DNA of 64,000 bases from Pictodentalium vernedei (GCA_031216915.1 CM062294.1:163325455-163389454); one strand, 5' to 3'; positions 10,870 to 24,215 are shown, counted from the stretch's first letter. Numbers and translations are program-made. The notes: generated by a model not told the origin, from the sequence alone.

Positions 10870-11850
10870 ACTGATATCGTTGTATAGTAAGGGTGGTATA
10901 TACCTCTCTAGGTATTCTATTAGCCCTTGGCCTTGGTACTACTAATCGACCTTCATATTACCCTACAACGGGTATAGGTAGTACGTAATGCTAGTCAAAC
11001 CAGTAATGTGGGGTGGGTTAATGCATGGTCGTCGTCTTGTGCGGTATTGAGAAATAGCACTTGGTGGTTTGGATTTGCAGTAGAGTATAGCCGTTGTATA
11101 TCACTGTAGATCCCATCTTAATCATTGTTGTATCAGCCCCTCGTTTGCATCGTACTATCCCATGACTGGTAGTATGTAATTCTGGGAGAGGCAGTATTGT
11201 AGGGTGGGTGGGGGTAATACATGGTCGCCTAGTGTGGAAGTATAGAGTGTACGCTCCACACCCTACAGGTCCCATGTTGGCTCTTCGTGCTATTAATTCA
11301 CCTAATGCTTCAAATTATCCTATGACTGGGAAAGATAGCACGTATTGTTAGGACAAGCGTTATTGTGGGTAGGGGTAGGGCCTGGCAGTTTAAAAAGGTA
11401 GTAGTGCCATTATCCACTCAGGACGGTGTGCTGGCTAACAGATGGTATAGGTATTACGTAATGCTAGGCCAAGCAGTATTGTTGGGTAGAGGTAATACAT
11501 GGCTGTCTAGTCAGGTTGTGTAGGATGTGTTGTTTGTTCCCCCGCTGGTTCAATCTCTGTCCTTGGTGCTAGTAATCGGTCTAATACTTCATATTATCCT
11601 ATGACTGGTATAGGTAGAACATAATGCTAGGCCAAGCGCTTTTGTGGGCGAGGGTAATGCCTTGTTGTGTAGTGCAGTAGAATAGTATGGACGGCATATA
11701 CCCATTTTAGTTCCCATCTTAACCCTTGGAACACGGTCCACCAGGGACAATGTACTATCCCACATATGGTATAGGTAGTGTGTAATGTAGTGTTGTGTGG
11801 TGTATGCTTGGTTTCCAGTCTCCTAGCGGGGCACGGATGGTCCTTTGACA
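10870..11850 (+). repeat. Degenerate ~200-bp tandem units, left arm
   Basis: Repeated order of blocks: TTGGTACTA, CTTCATATTATCC, TATGACTGGTATAGGTAG, AATGCTAGGCCAAGCAGTAT, GGGTAATGC. About five diverged units. Inverse units occupy about 18560-19720; related units lie at 13790-14470 and in the Polinton left terminus. Confidence 0.65.
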
Positions 11851-12479
11851 TTCTAAGACTTGGCCTAGAGGTCGTGATATGTGACAGTAAGCCTACAATA
11901 GTGCTTCAAGTCGGTAGTAATGGCACAACGATAGAAGAAGATTATAGTACAGAGGACTACAGAAGAAGCTAGTCATAGCATAGAAAGCTGAAACCGATGG
12001 TAAGATCACCTGTATGTATAGGAGCTATATAGGGCCTTGGGATCTCACTTATGGAATCCCACTTGTAGAATACATTTTATAGAATCATTATGGAATCCCC
12101 TTTTCAAAACGTCTGGCTTTCAGCTCCACTTTTTGCAAGATGAGGATTAGAGTCGTATAGGGAGCCACTCGTTCGACCAATTACTCTATAGCTTATTTGC
12201 TCGATGGGATTCTAGTCGTTTGATCAATCGGAGATAGTCAGCAAGCCTGCAGTAGTGCTACAAGTCAAATAGTAATAGTACAAGGAACTAATGGTACAAA
12301 GCTTCGAGGGTGGTAGAAATTTTAGTATTGGTTGACTACGAACGAGGCTATAGGACAGGAAGTTGATGACAATATGTAAACAGATGGCAAGGCTATCTGT
12401 GTAGGAACTGTGAGATGATCGACTCGTCGGGGGGGGGGGGGGGGAGGGGGGGGGGGGGTTCTGATAAGCACCAAAAACT

Positions 12480-13010
12480 CATGTTTTATAAAGGTTGTCG
12501 TGTGATACATCATTTTAAAGGTCTCGACGCGTGTACTCCGAGTATTTGGTATTTGCCAGGCCCCTAGGGGCTGAGGCTTAGAGGCATAAAAATAAAAACA
12601 TTCATGTTTTAAAAAGGTTTGTTGTCATGTGATACATCATTTTAGCCCGAATATTTGGTTTTTGTGTCTCCTCAAGGGGTGGGACTGAGGGTTGGGACCT
12701 CAAACCCCAAATTTTAGAAAGGATGTCGGGCGATATATCATTTTAAAGGTCTCGATTTGAATAGTCCGAATATGAAGTGTCCAACCCTCTCTGAGGGGCA
12801 TAAATTTAAGTTTTAGAAAGGTATTCGTGTCATATATCATTTTAAAGGTCTTGACTTAAATATATCGAATATGAAGTATCCGACCCTTCCCGAGGGGTGG
12901 GGCTCAGGGAAATTAAAAACACGTTTTAGAAAGGTAGTCATGTCACAATTCATTTTAAAGGTCTTGAGTCGAATATTTCGAATATGAAGTATCCGACCCT
13001 CCTCGTGTGG
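12480..13010 (+). repeat. ~110-bp tandem units, left arm
   Basis: Units contain CATTTTAAAGGTCTCGA, GAATATTTGG/GAATATGAAGT, a CC(C)TCTC..GAGGGG palindrome and TTTTAGAAAGGT. The inverse units lie at about 17540-18290 in the right arm. A G tract lies just upstream at 12429-12460. Confidence 0.7.
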
Positions 13011-13426
13011 GTGTGGTGGGGCAAGGTCGTAAAACCTTAGGCGATGCGAACGACACACTCTCCAACATGTGACGTCGGATGCGATTGGTTTGGTGAAGAT
13101 CTCTCAGATGAGAAACATTTTCAACCGCACGGTTCATTCCAATCAGTCTGTCACAGACGAAAACAGCTTAAGGTAGTGCGCCTGTTCAAAGGATGTGATT
13201 GATTCGACAGATTTGACGGAGATCTATCAAATGAGAAAGAGGAGATTACCAACTGCGTGGCATTCTGCGTTGCATTTAGTATGCAAGCGTATCTTACCGT
13301 TAACCTGCCTCGGCTCGACGGTGTTATTTGCCATAGTCTTATCAGAGTTATGTCCTATTATAGAGTTGATATTTTTCGTAAATGTGTTTGTTTTTAGGTG
13401 ACAACAATTAGGCGAAATGGTGTCAT

Positions 13427-14470
13427 ATTTGGTGTGCAAGTGAGTAGTATTGCGTGTACCCGATCGACCCTGATAACCCAAACTTTTGCCGGAGCAGCTC
13501 GTGTTAAATTCCCATAGGAACCGGACTTTTGCCGGAGCATTTTTTCCTCAGGAAAACGTTGGTTCCATCCAGCTAGATCCGGCAAATGGTGTACTTACAG
13601 CATATGTAGTATACTGCGGTGTGTATAGTGATATACGTACACATGGGGCTTTGGGTATATATTATGGGTAAGTAGTGGGAAGATGATGGGAAAGTTGGGT
13701 TTTCTTGAAAGTTCTTTTTCGCGAAACGGTTGACGTTGCTATTGATGTCGTGACGTCATGATGCGCATTATTATTATTATAGAACGGCAGTACAGTATGG
13801 GCGATATATACCTCTGTGGCCCCGCCCCTCCTCGAAAGCCATTGGTACTACAAAGCGACTTAATGCTTTGTGTCATCCCATGACTGGGTTAGGTAGTATG
13901 TAATGCGGTGAAAGACGTTATTTTGGGATGGGTGGGTGTAATGTATGGTCGCCGAGTGTAGAAGAAAAGGATGTACGCGTTGTACCACTACAGGGCCAAT
14001 GTTGGCTCTTAGTACTATTGGTGTTATCCTATGACTGGTATAGGTATTATGTAATTCCAGGCCAAGTGGTATTGATGGTACAGGTAATGTCAGGTAGTTT
14101 AGAACGGTAGTATAACATGGGCGGTATATAACCCTGTAGGCTCCCCGTTAGTGCTTGGTACTATTAACCAATCGACTGGTTTAGTTTATTATATGGCTGG
14201 TATAGGTAGTACGTTATAGTAGGTCAAGTAGTATTATGGGGTTGGGGTAATGCTTGGTAGCTTAGAACGGTAGTATAGCATATCTCTTGTTAGTCCTTGG
14301 TACTACTAATTTGCCAGATGCTTCATATTATCGAGCGGTATTGTGGGATGGGGTTAATGCCAGGTAGTACAGAAGGGCAGCAGAGTATGGTTGGTATATG
14401 CCCTGTAGGCCCATCTTAACGGTTGATAGAATTAACATACCGAATATTTGGTGTCATCCCATCACTGGTA
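13427..14470 (+). repeat. Extra internal copy of the Polinton-type terminus
   Basis: It has the same orientation and block order as the left arm: GTGTACCCGATCGACC, ACTTTTGCCGGAGCAG (twice, about 45 bp apart), GCGAAACGGTTGACGTTGC, GTGACGTCATGATGCGC at about 13749, then ~200-bp units. It resembles the Polinton terminus at 30033-30480 more closely than the outer arms do. No matching partner end was found, so it could be a solo terminus, a nested insertion remnant or an internal duplication. Confidence 0.65.
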
Positions 14471-17124
14471 AGGTGGTACGTAATCCTAATTCTTCCTACC
14501 CTATTCCAAGTTCACTTGTTCTTGTTTCATTTATCCAGATCATCCAACCAGTTCACATTATGGAAGCTGATTAACCAATCATATTGCTTCATTTTCCGCA
14601 ATTTATACTTATTCATACAAAGTTGTCTCCCTTGTGTATAACAAAAGCATATATCATTCCCAAAGCAAATAAGCTATCGACCGAGTGACTCGCACATACT
14701 GCTCGAACGACTCAAATACCATCGAGCAAATAAGACATATAATAAAACAAACCAATCGGTTGACTAATAGTACCAATCACTAAAAAGGGGGCCTACAGGG
14801 GTATATATGTCAAGGTGATAGCTTGAATTTTCGATTTTGTTGTTTAAAAGTGTATATATTTTCGATAATCATTCTCACTGGGCTAAATATAAAGCATAAG
14901 GATAAGGACATGGCAGACCCCGAAAACCGATTTGTCACTAAAACAGACCCGCAGTAATTCAAGCGCTGGTAATGAGGAATGCAATTTAATGTCCATTATG
15001 ACGCATTTATTGAACGCTACATGGGCGGTCTGGATAAAACATTAAATGTAGTAAATCCAGTGTCATCCTGCAGTCGTTATCTGTGTAATTATGACCAGTT
15101 AATAGGTAATTATTGTAAATACAGTACATCGCACATGTTCTAGACACACACCCATATTATGCATCTAGTCCGTCACGAATGTCAGGATAAACCGAAATGC
15201 AAGACTTAAAGGAACTTAACAGCGAATATTAAATTAAGATAGATCTAAGCTACCAAGTTCAAGAGAAGCAATTAAAATGAGAATTAATGTTCTGGCTATA
15301 GAAATAAAAATCGATCGGAGAAATTCATTCCAGCCATTCCACTCTGAAGGTGTGTAAGGCTGTGGGTCGTCGAGAGTAAATAGGGATGTCCCATGCTTAG
15401 AGAAGGTGCCGCATCGGGGCGAAAGTATAGACACGCTGTGATGTAGGCGAGTCACAGAGCTCATATTTAGAATAGGAGCACCTATGTTTATCTCAGAATA
15501 ATGTTCATACAGGCAAGCCTACTCTGCCTACGTACGTCTTGCCTTCTACAACAGATATGTCGTCTTCCTAAATACTAATAGTTCCCTGTGCTTCGTACTT
15601 CCTATTTCTGATCCTACATTCAGAAATGGCCACCGACTTGGCCGCGACGGAGAGTTTAGCCCCATTGGTGGCGACTGCTTGAGTGAAAAGCGTCCAGTAA
15701 AGTGACAAAAAGCCACAGACCGTGCGGCGACAGTGTAAGAGTGACATTCCGTCACTTGTTAGAGGGAAGGCCACATACTACAGTGACAATACGTTAGTGG
15801 CCGTGCGACTGAAGTTGTAGAATGACATTCTGTCACATGTTGAGTAAGAACGTCCGTTGAAGTGACAATAAGTTAGTGGCCGTGCGACGGCAGTGAAAGA
15901 GTGAAGTAAAGAGGCGACCAAAGAACAAGCACCAACGAGAAGGAAGGAAAACCAGCGAGAACAGATAATACGGGTCCGCAAGTGACTCAAAAATGTGTGG
16001 GTAGGGGTGATTAACGTTTATTCATTGGATTCCATGTAATTCACAAATTACCACATTTATTTATATGTACATGTATTAAAATTTTTGTTTCCAGTTAACC
16101 ACAATTGATTCATGCTTTTTGACGAAAAGTCACAAACCCTTTCGGGATAAGGACCGCCCCATCAAAAGTGAAACGGTCGGGTTCCTCACGGTGAGACATA
16201 CGTTCACGCATGGATTCAGGCAACATTCCTTGGTTCATATTCCACTCCCCTGTCATGTTGAGGCGATAGCGGTGAAATGTCTCTATCATAAAATGTTTAC
16301 GAATCACTTGCTCAAACGTTTGCTCAAACGTTTGACATGTTTCACTCCCTCTAAATATTGTAGTAATAGCTGCAAGATCTATCTCTATCTCAGTACTTCA
16401 CGAATCACTTGCTCGAAAGTTTTGTCATATCCCACTCCCCTGCAATGTCGAGGTGATAGCAGTTGGGTCACTCTGTCACAGTATGTTCACGAATCACTTG
16501 CTGGAAAGTACTCTCATATTTCATTCTTCCGAGATGTCGAGGTGATAGCAGTAATATCTATATCCCAGTATGTTCACGAATCACTTGTTCGAAAGTTTTG
16601 TCATATTCCAATCCCTTGACATGTTGATGCGATAGCACTCGGATCTCTCTATCACAGTGTGTTTATGAATCACTTCTGCGAAAGGATTTCCATATTTCAT
16701 TCTTCCGTAATGTCGAGGCGATAACAGACGGATCTCTCTATCGCAGTACATTCATTTTCTGAATGTTTGTCTTATTCCACTCCATTGAAATGTGGAAGTA
16801 GTCAGATCTGTATTGTGTCACAATACTTTCACGAATTTCTCTCGTCAAAAATGATTCCTCTTTAATCGACTCGTAAACTTAATATTACATTCAAAAACGT
16901 TGATGAGTTCTTCGAGTAGTGTCGAGCTTCTGATCAACGAGTAAATTAGTTGTGTGCTATTGTTTTTGGAGGGTACGTGCAGCTTCCTCAAAATGTATTC
17001 GTGAAGACGTCGTGTTAGTGTTTTGGGTTTCCTTCTCGAGAGGTTTCATCAGGCACTTTAATGTATCATAATACTTTCACTCATTTCATTTGGACTCTCT
17101 CTCGTTTAGCGTGATATCAAGCTA
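14471..17124. repeat. Central part of the 11.6 kb element; short tandem arrays, no gene
   Basis: Two minor arrays are visible. At 15690-15905 there are about three ~90-bp units with CGTGCG(A/G)CGGCAGTG and GTGACATTC(C/T)GTCAC. At about 16180-16800 there are about six ~105-bp units with GAGG(C/T)GATAGC, CAGTATGTTCACGAATCACTTG and CATATTCCA. A 166-codon frame through the second array is repetitive and has no family features. The rest is unassigned. Confidence 0.6.
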
Positions 17125-19720
17125 CACTTCAGCATGCCACGCAGTTGAAAATCTCCTTTCTCTCTCATTTGCTAGATCTCCTTCGAATCTGTCGAATGAC
17201 CCACACCCGTCGAACAAGCACACCACTTAAAGCTGTATTCGTCTGCCACATACTGATTGGAATAAACCAAGATATTATGCGGTTGAAAATGTTTCTCATC
17301 TGAGAGATCTCTACGAAACCAATCGCATCCGACGAATAGATACCGGAAAACACAGAGGGAAAAATACATTCTTTTTTTGCATCTTCTGTCAATTTGGACT
17401 GTTTCACATACGAGACATCACCTCCAAATCAACGAAATCCTTTGATGAAACACTTAAAAAAAACAGCTAAAACAGTACACGGTTTCACACATTGTCATAT
17501 GCTGAAGAGTGTGTCATTCGCATTTGCACGACTACCTTTCTAAACCTTAAGTTTTGAAACCCACCCCACGGCTCCATCCCATCGGGAATGCTGGATACTC
17601 CACCTTCGAAGTATTCAAGTCGAGACCTTTAAAATGATGTATCACACGCCTACCTTCCTAAAACTTGAGTTTTGGGGCCGCACCTTTGGCCCACCCACTC
17701 AGGGATGGTCGGATACTTTAAATGCGAAATATTCAAGTCGTGAACTTTAAAATGATGTATCACATGACTACCTGTCTAAAACATGGGGTTTGAGGCCCCC
17801 CACCCTCAGCCCCCTCCCTATCGGAGAGGGTCGAATACTTTATATTCAAAATATTCAAGTCGAGACCTATAAAATGATGAATCACCCGACAACCTTTCTA
17901 AAACTTAAGTTTTGAGGCCCCACCCCTCAGCCCCCTCGGGTAGACGCAAATACCAAATATTCGGATTACATGCGTCAAGTCCTTTAAAATGATGTATCAC
18001 ATGCCAACCTTTCTATAACTTGAATTTTATATGCCCCCAGCAACCCCCCCCCCCCCTTCTCGGGGAGGGACAAATATGAAATATTCGGACTACACGCGTC
18101 TAGACCTTTAAAATGATGTATCGCTTGTCAGCCTTTCTAAAACTTGAATTTCTTTATGCCCCTCAGCTCCACCCTCTCGGGGAGGGACAAATAACAAATA
18201 TTCGGACTGCACGCATCGAGACATTAAAATGATGTATCACACGAAACCTTTCTAAAAAATGAGTTTTTGATGACCCTCAGACCCACCTCCGAGAAGATTC
18301 GATCACCTCATTTAACCTTTACGCGCTGAAGCTCGAACACAGTTCCTAAACAGATAGCATTGCCATCTGTTTCCATCTTGTCTTCAACTTTCTGTTCTTT
18401 AACTTGCCTCGTTCGTAGTCCTATAAGGCGGCCTTACCATCGGTTCAGCCTTCCGTCCTATGACTAGCTTGTACTATAGTACCGTATCCTATAATCTTTT
18501 TCTCCCCTTCTACCCTTACTGCTGATCTGAAGCACTACTGTAGGCTTGCTAACTGCCACATATTACCTCTACCCTAGGCCAAGTCTTAGAATGTCAAAGA
18601 ACCATCCATACCCTGCTAGGAGACTGGAAACCAAGCATACACCACATAGCAGTGCATTTCATACAACCTATACCATATATGGGATAGCACACCAGCCCAG
18701 ATGGATTGTTGTTCCAATGGTTAAGATGGGACCTAAGTCGGTATATACCGTCCATACTATTCTACTGCACTACAGAAGTCATTACCCCCGCTCACAATAG
18801 CTCTTCTCCTAGCATTAGGATAACATGAAGCATTAGGTCGATTACTAGTACCAAGGGAAAAGTTGAACCAACAGGGATATAAAAAAACACGTCCTATACT
18901 TCCTAACTAGACAACAATGGATTACCGCTACTCAACAATACTGCTTGGCCTATCATTACGCAATACCTGTACCATCTGTGGGTCAGCACACCGTCCTCGG
19001 TGGATAATGGTGCTGCTACCGTTCTAAACTACCAGGCCTTATCCCTACCTACAATACTGGTTGTCCTAGCGATACGTACTATCTATACCAGTCAAGGGAT
19101 AATTTGAAGCATTAGGTGGATTAACAGTACGAAGCTCTAACATGGGACCCCTAGGGTGAGGAGCGAACATCCCATACTGCCATACTAGGCAACCATGCAT
19201 TACCACCACCCTCCTTACAATATCGCCTGGCCCAGCATTACATACTCCCTATATCAGTCATAAGACAGTACAAAGCAATCGGCAGGTTGATACAACAAGG
19301 ATTAAGATGGGATCTATAACGCTCATACTATACTGCAAATCCAAACCACCAAGGACTAGTTCGCAATACCGCACGAGACGACGACCATGCATTACCCCAA
19401 CCCACAATACTGATTAACCTAGTATTACGTACTACCTATATCAGTCATGGGATAGTACAAAGCAATCGGCAGGCTGACACAACAAGGATTAAGATGGGAT
19501 CCGCAATGATATATAACGCCCATACTATACTGCAAATCCAAACCACCAAGGACTGTTTCACAATACCGCACGAGACGATAATCATGCATTACCCCACCCG
19601 ACAATACTGGTTAACCTAGCATTACGTGCTATCTATACCAGTTGTAGGATAATATGAAGGTTGATTAGTAGTATCAAGGGCTAACAGTATACCAAAAGGG
19701 GTATATACCACCCTTACTAT
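17125..19720 (-). repeat. Right arm inner blocks of the 11.6 kb element
   Basis: In inverse order to the left arm: an inner unique block (17125-17345; CTCATCTGAGAGATCTC pairs with the left GAGATCTCTCAGATGAG-type block near 13100), ~110-bp units (17540-18290), and ~200-bp units (about 18560-19720, AATACTG(C/G)TTGGCC...). Sequence identity is visibly lower than at the outer ends. Confidence 0.65.
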
Positions 19721-19799
19721 ACTACGATACGATATCAGTCCAGTACGAGAACCCCGACACACCGTGACCCAAAAGATGTCATACCACATTGTATATTGT

Positions 19800-20150
19800 T
19801 CAACAACAGCGGTTAACGTTTTCTGACGCCATGGTGCGCATAATGACGTCACGACGTCCATAGCAACGTCAACCATTTCGCGGGAATCTTTTTTCTCAAG
19901 AAACCCCACCTTCACCATTAATTTCCATCACACCCCACACTATATATCCATAACCCTGTGTGTACATATATCACTGCACATATCATAGCATACTATATAT
20001 GCAGTACGTACATCACGTGCAGGATCTGGTCAGGTTGCAACCCAAAAAGTCCGGTTCCTATGTGAATTTAACAATAGCAGTTTCCCCAAAAGTCCGGGTA
20101 ATAGCGCACGATCGGGTACATGCTATACTACTAACCAATAATTGAATGGC
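19800..20150 (-). repeat. Polinton-type terminal segment, right arm
   Basis: Inverse of the left segment: TGACGTCACGACGTC near 19844, GTCAACCATTTCGCGGG, then CCAAAAGTCCGGGTAATAGC, ACGATCGGGTACATGCTATACTAC. It includes the CCGATCG variant found at 30044, which supports a common origin with the Polinton terminus. Confidence 0.75.
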
Positions 20151-20164
20151 TAATTAATTTGTAA

Positions 20165-20640
20165 AAACAGTATTCTAATAAACTTTAAAAACAGTCTCGT
20201 AATAATCTGTAAAAACAGTCTCGTAATAAACTGTAAATACAATTTACTAAACTGTAAATACAGTTTATTAATCTGTAAAAACAGTCTCGTAATAAACTGT
20301 AAAAACAGTCTCGTAATAATCTGTAAAAACAGTCTCGTAATAAACTGTAAATACAGTTTACTAAACTGTAAATACAGTTTATTAATTTGTAAAAACAGTC
20401 TCGTAATAAACTGTAAAAACAGTCTCGTAATAATCTGTAAAAACAGTCTAGTAATAAACTGTAAATACAGTTATTAATCTGTAAAAACAGTCTCGTAATA
20501 AACTGTAAAAACAGTCTCGTAATAATCTGTAAAAACAGTCTCGTAATAAACTGTAAATACAGTTTACTAAACTGTAAATACAGTTTATTAATCTGTAAAA
20601 ACAGTTTATTAAACTGTATAAACAGTTTATTAAATGACAA
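20165..20640 (-). repeat. Right satellite cap
   Basis: Inverse orientation of the left satellite (TGTAAAAACAGTCTCGTAAT, CTGTAAATACAGTTTA), about 475 bp against about 1365 bp on the left. The cap length therefore differs by nearly threefold between the ends of one element. Confidence 0.9.
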
Positions 20641-20672
20641 GGTCCTGACCCTAATACGCTGCCGTAGCTTTG

Positions 20673-21042
20673 CAATTAAGGGGCTATACATGTATTACTA
20701 ATGGAATTTGTTTACTTTGAAATTCCCACCTCTGATATTCCATAAATGGAAATTAGATACGAACAAATTTTTACATCCAAATTGAGGCCGTGGTGTACAG
20801 AACACGAAACATACATGCAATCAACTCACAGAGTTGACAACCTGGAAGTCTGCTACCATATTCGAACTGATAATTAAATAATATTTCCGGAGAACAACTC
20901 GTGTCCAAATGTGCTTCAGATATCCAAGATCAAAGCTAAGAACAAATCACTCAAACCCCTTCAGAACTCAGAACGAACCAGTTGATCCACACTTACCCCT
21001 TGCCCCAACCCCTAGCCCCCACCAAGGGTGAAAGTTCTTTAC
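20673..21042. other. Unassigned non-coding DNA
   Basis: No gene or repeat recognised between the 11.6 kb element and MITE A2. Confidence 0.5.
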
Positions 21043-21289
21043 CCCTTTACCCAACATAACGGCCAAAACCAGCCAGTCCTATTCTCAAAATTCACCAATT
21101 AATTTTCATTCTATTTTCATTTTTTGTCTCAAAAACATAGGTTATGACCCTTCTTTGGAAATCGTCGAGTTCGTTCAAAAGAGGGGTCATAACCTATGTT
21201 TTGAGACAAAAAAAATGAAAAAATTAGTTATTCAAGAATTAGGAATTTTGTTTGCAAGTGTCGTCTGCTTTTCATGTTAGGTTAAAGGG
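21043..21289. mobile_element. MITE family A, copy A2
   Basis: Inverted orientation relative to A1: it starts CCCTTTACCCAACATAACGGCC and ends GTTAGGTTAAAGGG. Right flank TTAA at 21290-21293; left flank TTAC, a decayed site. The central hairpin has a deletion at its tip (TTTGGAAATCGTCGAGTTCG). Confidence 0.8.
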
Positions 21290-21599
21290 TTAAAAATCAG
21301 TCAGAATCCTCTTAATCTTCGTATCAAGCAAACAAATTATCCAACGGACTCTCCTCCCCTCCCCCAGGCCTTATATGAACTCGTGGAACCCCCATTTGAA
21401 CAAACATTAATCTTATGTTCTCACCTTTTCACATAACTCAAGTTTACCAGCTCAGTCATTCCTCGGCACAGTTCATTTAAACAAATGGTAAATTCTCCAT
21501 CGGCTTCGGGGTTAAATTTCACCCCCCCCCCCCCCCCCCGGTACCCATCAGAATCAGTCAAGCATAACACTTTGGGCGAACTTTAATCTAGGAGTCATA

Positions 21600-24215
21600 T
21601 TAATGGTATATTCCAAATATCAAAATATTCTGCATGGTGGGTCTGAAAAAGATCTTTGAAGAATATTTATCGTGCTGCCTCAAGTTTAAATTCGGGTTCC
21701 CATAGGGATATGAGCTCAGGAATCGGATTTGAACCAACTTGAATCACACCATACTAAGGGTTCCAGTACTATGTAACAAAAGAATCGCGAATGTGAAAAA
21801 GAAGATTTTTAACGAATAGTCCTTACATTGCACTATGTTAAAAGTGGGGATACCACAGGGAGTTCAAATATGACCCAAAAGTCTTGGTTTGAACAAACTG
21901 AACTACCTAAGATTGCTGCATCTCAAATGTCAAAAGATTCTGACTGGTGAATCTGAAGAAGGAGATTTTTGAATTATTTATTTATTCAATTGGTTTATTT
22001 ATTGGTGTTTAAGGTCATATATATCTGCACAATGACTAATCATGCCCGCAACATGGATATAAAGCCAAGTCCAGCCCATTTTTTATACCCATGTTACCCA
22101 TTTTAGAGGACTTCCACCCCATTGGTGACCGAGGTCCTATTTTACAAGTAAAATTGAGCTTATTTACTACAGTAAACAAACCCCGGTTCACTTTCCGGGG
22201 TAGCCACGGGGAGATTTTTGAAGGAATCTCCCCATATTGCAATTGTTAAAATTTAGGTTGCTAAAGGGAACCCAAAAATGAACCTAGGGACTTGATTGAA
22301 CAAACTGGAATCGGACCCCACTAGGGATACTTCAAACCAAATAGCAAAAGATTCTGACTGTGATATCTGAAAAAGGTTTTTAAAGAATATTCCTCATATT
22401 GTTATATGATGTTCTGAACCTCCTAAGGATATTGCACATCAAAACATTCTGATTGGTAGATCTGAAGAAGATTGTTAAAGAATATTCCTCGTATTGCACT
22501 ACGTTGAAGTTCCCAGTTCCCATATGGAGCCCAAATATTACCTCAGGGACTTAATTTGAAGAAACCTGAATCGGGATGCTACATACCAATCATCAAAATA
22601 TTCTGACTGGTGGATCTGATTTTAAAAAACTTGTTTTCTCATATTACACAAAGTGAAAATTCAGGCTCCCACAGGGAGTCCACATATCACCCCAGGGATT
22701 CAATTTTAACACACTTCAAGCAGCCCCCACGCCCTAAAGACGTAGTGTACCAAATCTGATTGGTGGATCTGAAAAAGATGTTAAGACCATTTTCCTCTTT
22801 CTCATATTACACAGTTCAAATTCGGGCTTCAACAGCCCAAATATCACTCCTGAGACTTAATTTGAACACACTTCACGCTGCCCCCTCCCCCCCCCCCCTC
22901 CTTCACCCCATCCCCAAGATGCATTATACCAGATATCAAGAGATGTTGACTAATAGATCAGAAGAGAAAAAAATAAATCAATTTCCTCATATTGCACCAA
23001 ATTGAAATCCAGATTCCCATAAGGAGCCCAAATGTGAAACCAGGGACTTGATTTGAACAGACCTGAATCGTAAGCTGCTAAGGATGCTGTATATCAAATA
23101 TCAAAAAATTCTGACTGGTAGATCTGAAAAAGAAGATTTTTAAATAATTTTCCTCATATTGCACTATGTTAAAGTTAGAGTTCCTGTAGAGTGCACAAAT
23201 ATGACCCCAAGGACTTTATTTGAAGAAATATGAATATGAATCCTCAAGGAACATCTACATCAATCATCAAAAATATTCTAACAGATGGTTCTGAAGAAGA
23301 AGATTTTCAAACAAAAATTGTCAGATTGGAGTGAGTTAAAATTCGGGTTCCCGTACGGAGCGCAAATATGAAAACGGAGACTTTATTTGAACAAACTTGA
23401 ATCTCACCCTACTAAAGATACAGTATACCAAATATCCAGAGAGTTTGCCAGGTAGATCGTAAGAAGCAGATTTTCCAAAATTGTCATACTGGACGGAGTA
23501 AATATTCGGGTTCCCATTGGGCGCCCAAATAGGAACCCGGAGATTTGGTTTAAGCAAATTTGAATCTCACCACCATAGAATGTTGCATACCCAATATCAA
23601 AAGATTCTGACTGATGGAGCTGAAGTAGAAGATGTTTAAAGAATATTCCTCAAATTGTATTAATATAAATTATTGGGCTCCTACGGGGAGCCCAAACATG
23701 ACTCCAGGGACTTGATATACAAAAGTCACCCCCCCCCCCTCGCCCCCGCCCCTCCCCCCCCCCCCCTAGACCTGAAGAAGAAGATTTTTAAACCCATTTC
23801 CCCGAATTGCAATAAATAATTAAAATTGAGGGTCTCATAAGAAGCCCAAATATGAACCCAAGGAAGCCCAAATATGAACCCAAGGACTTGTATGGAACAA
23901 ATCTGAATCTGACTCCTCTAAGGATATTGTATACCAAGTATCAAAAGATTCTGATTAGCTGCTCTGGAGATCAAGATATTTTAATATATTTTTTTAAATG
24001 TTTGTGGAATTATGCCACTGTTGGTGCCCTTGTGGGCTTGGCAACTTTATTTGAACAAACTTGAATTGACATATGATAAGGAACAACTTTATTTGAACAA
24101 AATTGAATTGACATATGATAAGGCACAATTTGGTTCAATTCGGCCCAGTGGTTTATGTGGAGGAGTCGATAATGTAAAGTTCACGTCGGACGGACGGACG
24201 ACGGATGTACGATAG
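21600..24215 (-). repeat. Old ~200-bp tandem array (minus orientation of the 56.8-60.4 kb family)
   Basis: Repeated block order: GATTCTGACTGGTGGATCTGAAAAAGAAGATTTTT, CCTCATATTGCACTATGTTAAA, CGGGTTCCCATAGGGAGCCC, AGGGACTTGATTTGAACAAACTTGAATC, TACCAAATATCAAAA. Read on the minus strand, this matches the consensus of the array at 57562-60300. A CGTCGGACGGACGGACGACGG block at 24186 corresponds to the element start near 56879. Copies are strongly diverged, so this is the older copy. C tracts at 21522 and 23729-23766 lie within it. Confidence 0.7.
21974..22209 (-). mobile_element. SINE4, headless relative sharing the SINE3 tail
   Basis: On the minus strand it ends GACCTTAAACACCAATAAATA, the same 3' block as SINE3 (near 50518). 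The perfect 13-bp duplication GGAGATTTTTGAA lies at 21961-21973 and 22210-22222. The 5' part lacks a recognisable tRNA or 5S head and begins near GTGGCTACCCCGG; it may be a different family with a shared tail. Confidence 0.75.

Larger units (their letters stand above)
9046..20666. mobile_element. Giant non-coding inverted-repeat element (non-autonomous, Polinton-related)
   Basis: An 11,621-bp unit with ends TACGGCAGAGTATTAGGGTCA and its near inverse, flanked by a perfect 6-bp direct duplication GCTTTG (9040-9045 and 20667-20672). Its left arm (9046 to about 13290) and right arm (about 17125-20666) pair block by block: satellite cap, Polinton-type terminal segment, ~200-bp degenerate tandem units, ~110-bp tandem units, and an inner unique block. 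It has no plausible protein genes. A 6-bp duplication is the length known for Polintons, and the subterminal blocks match the terminal repeats of the 20 kb Polinton at 30-50 kb. I infer a non-autonomous relative of it. Confidence 0.75.

Noticed and set aside
16119..16619. 166-codon plus frame
   Set aside because: It lies within ~105-bp tandem units of the 11.6 kb element and its peptide is only an imperfect repeat.
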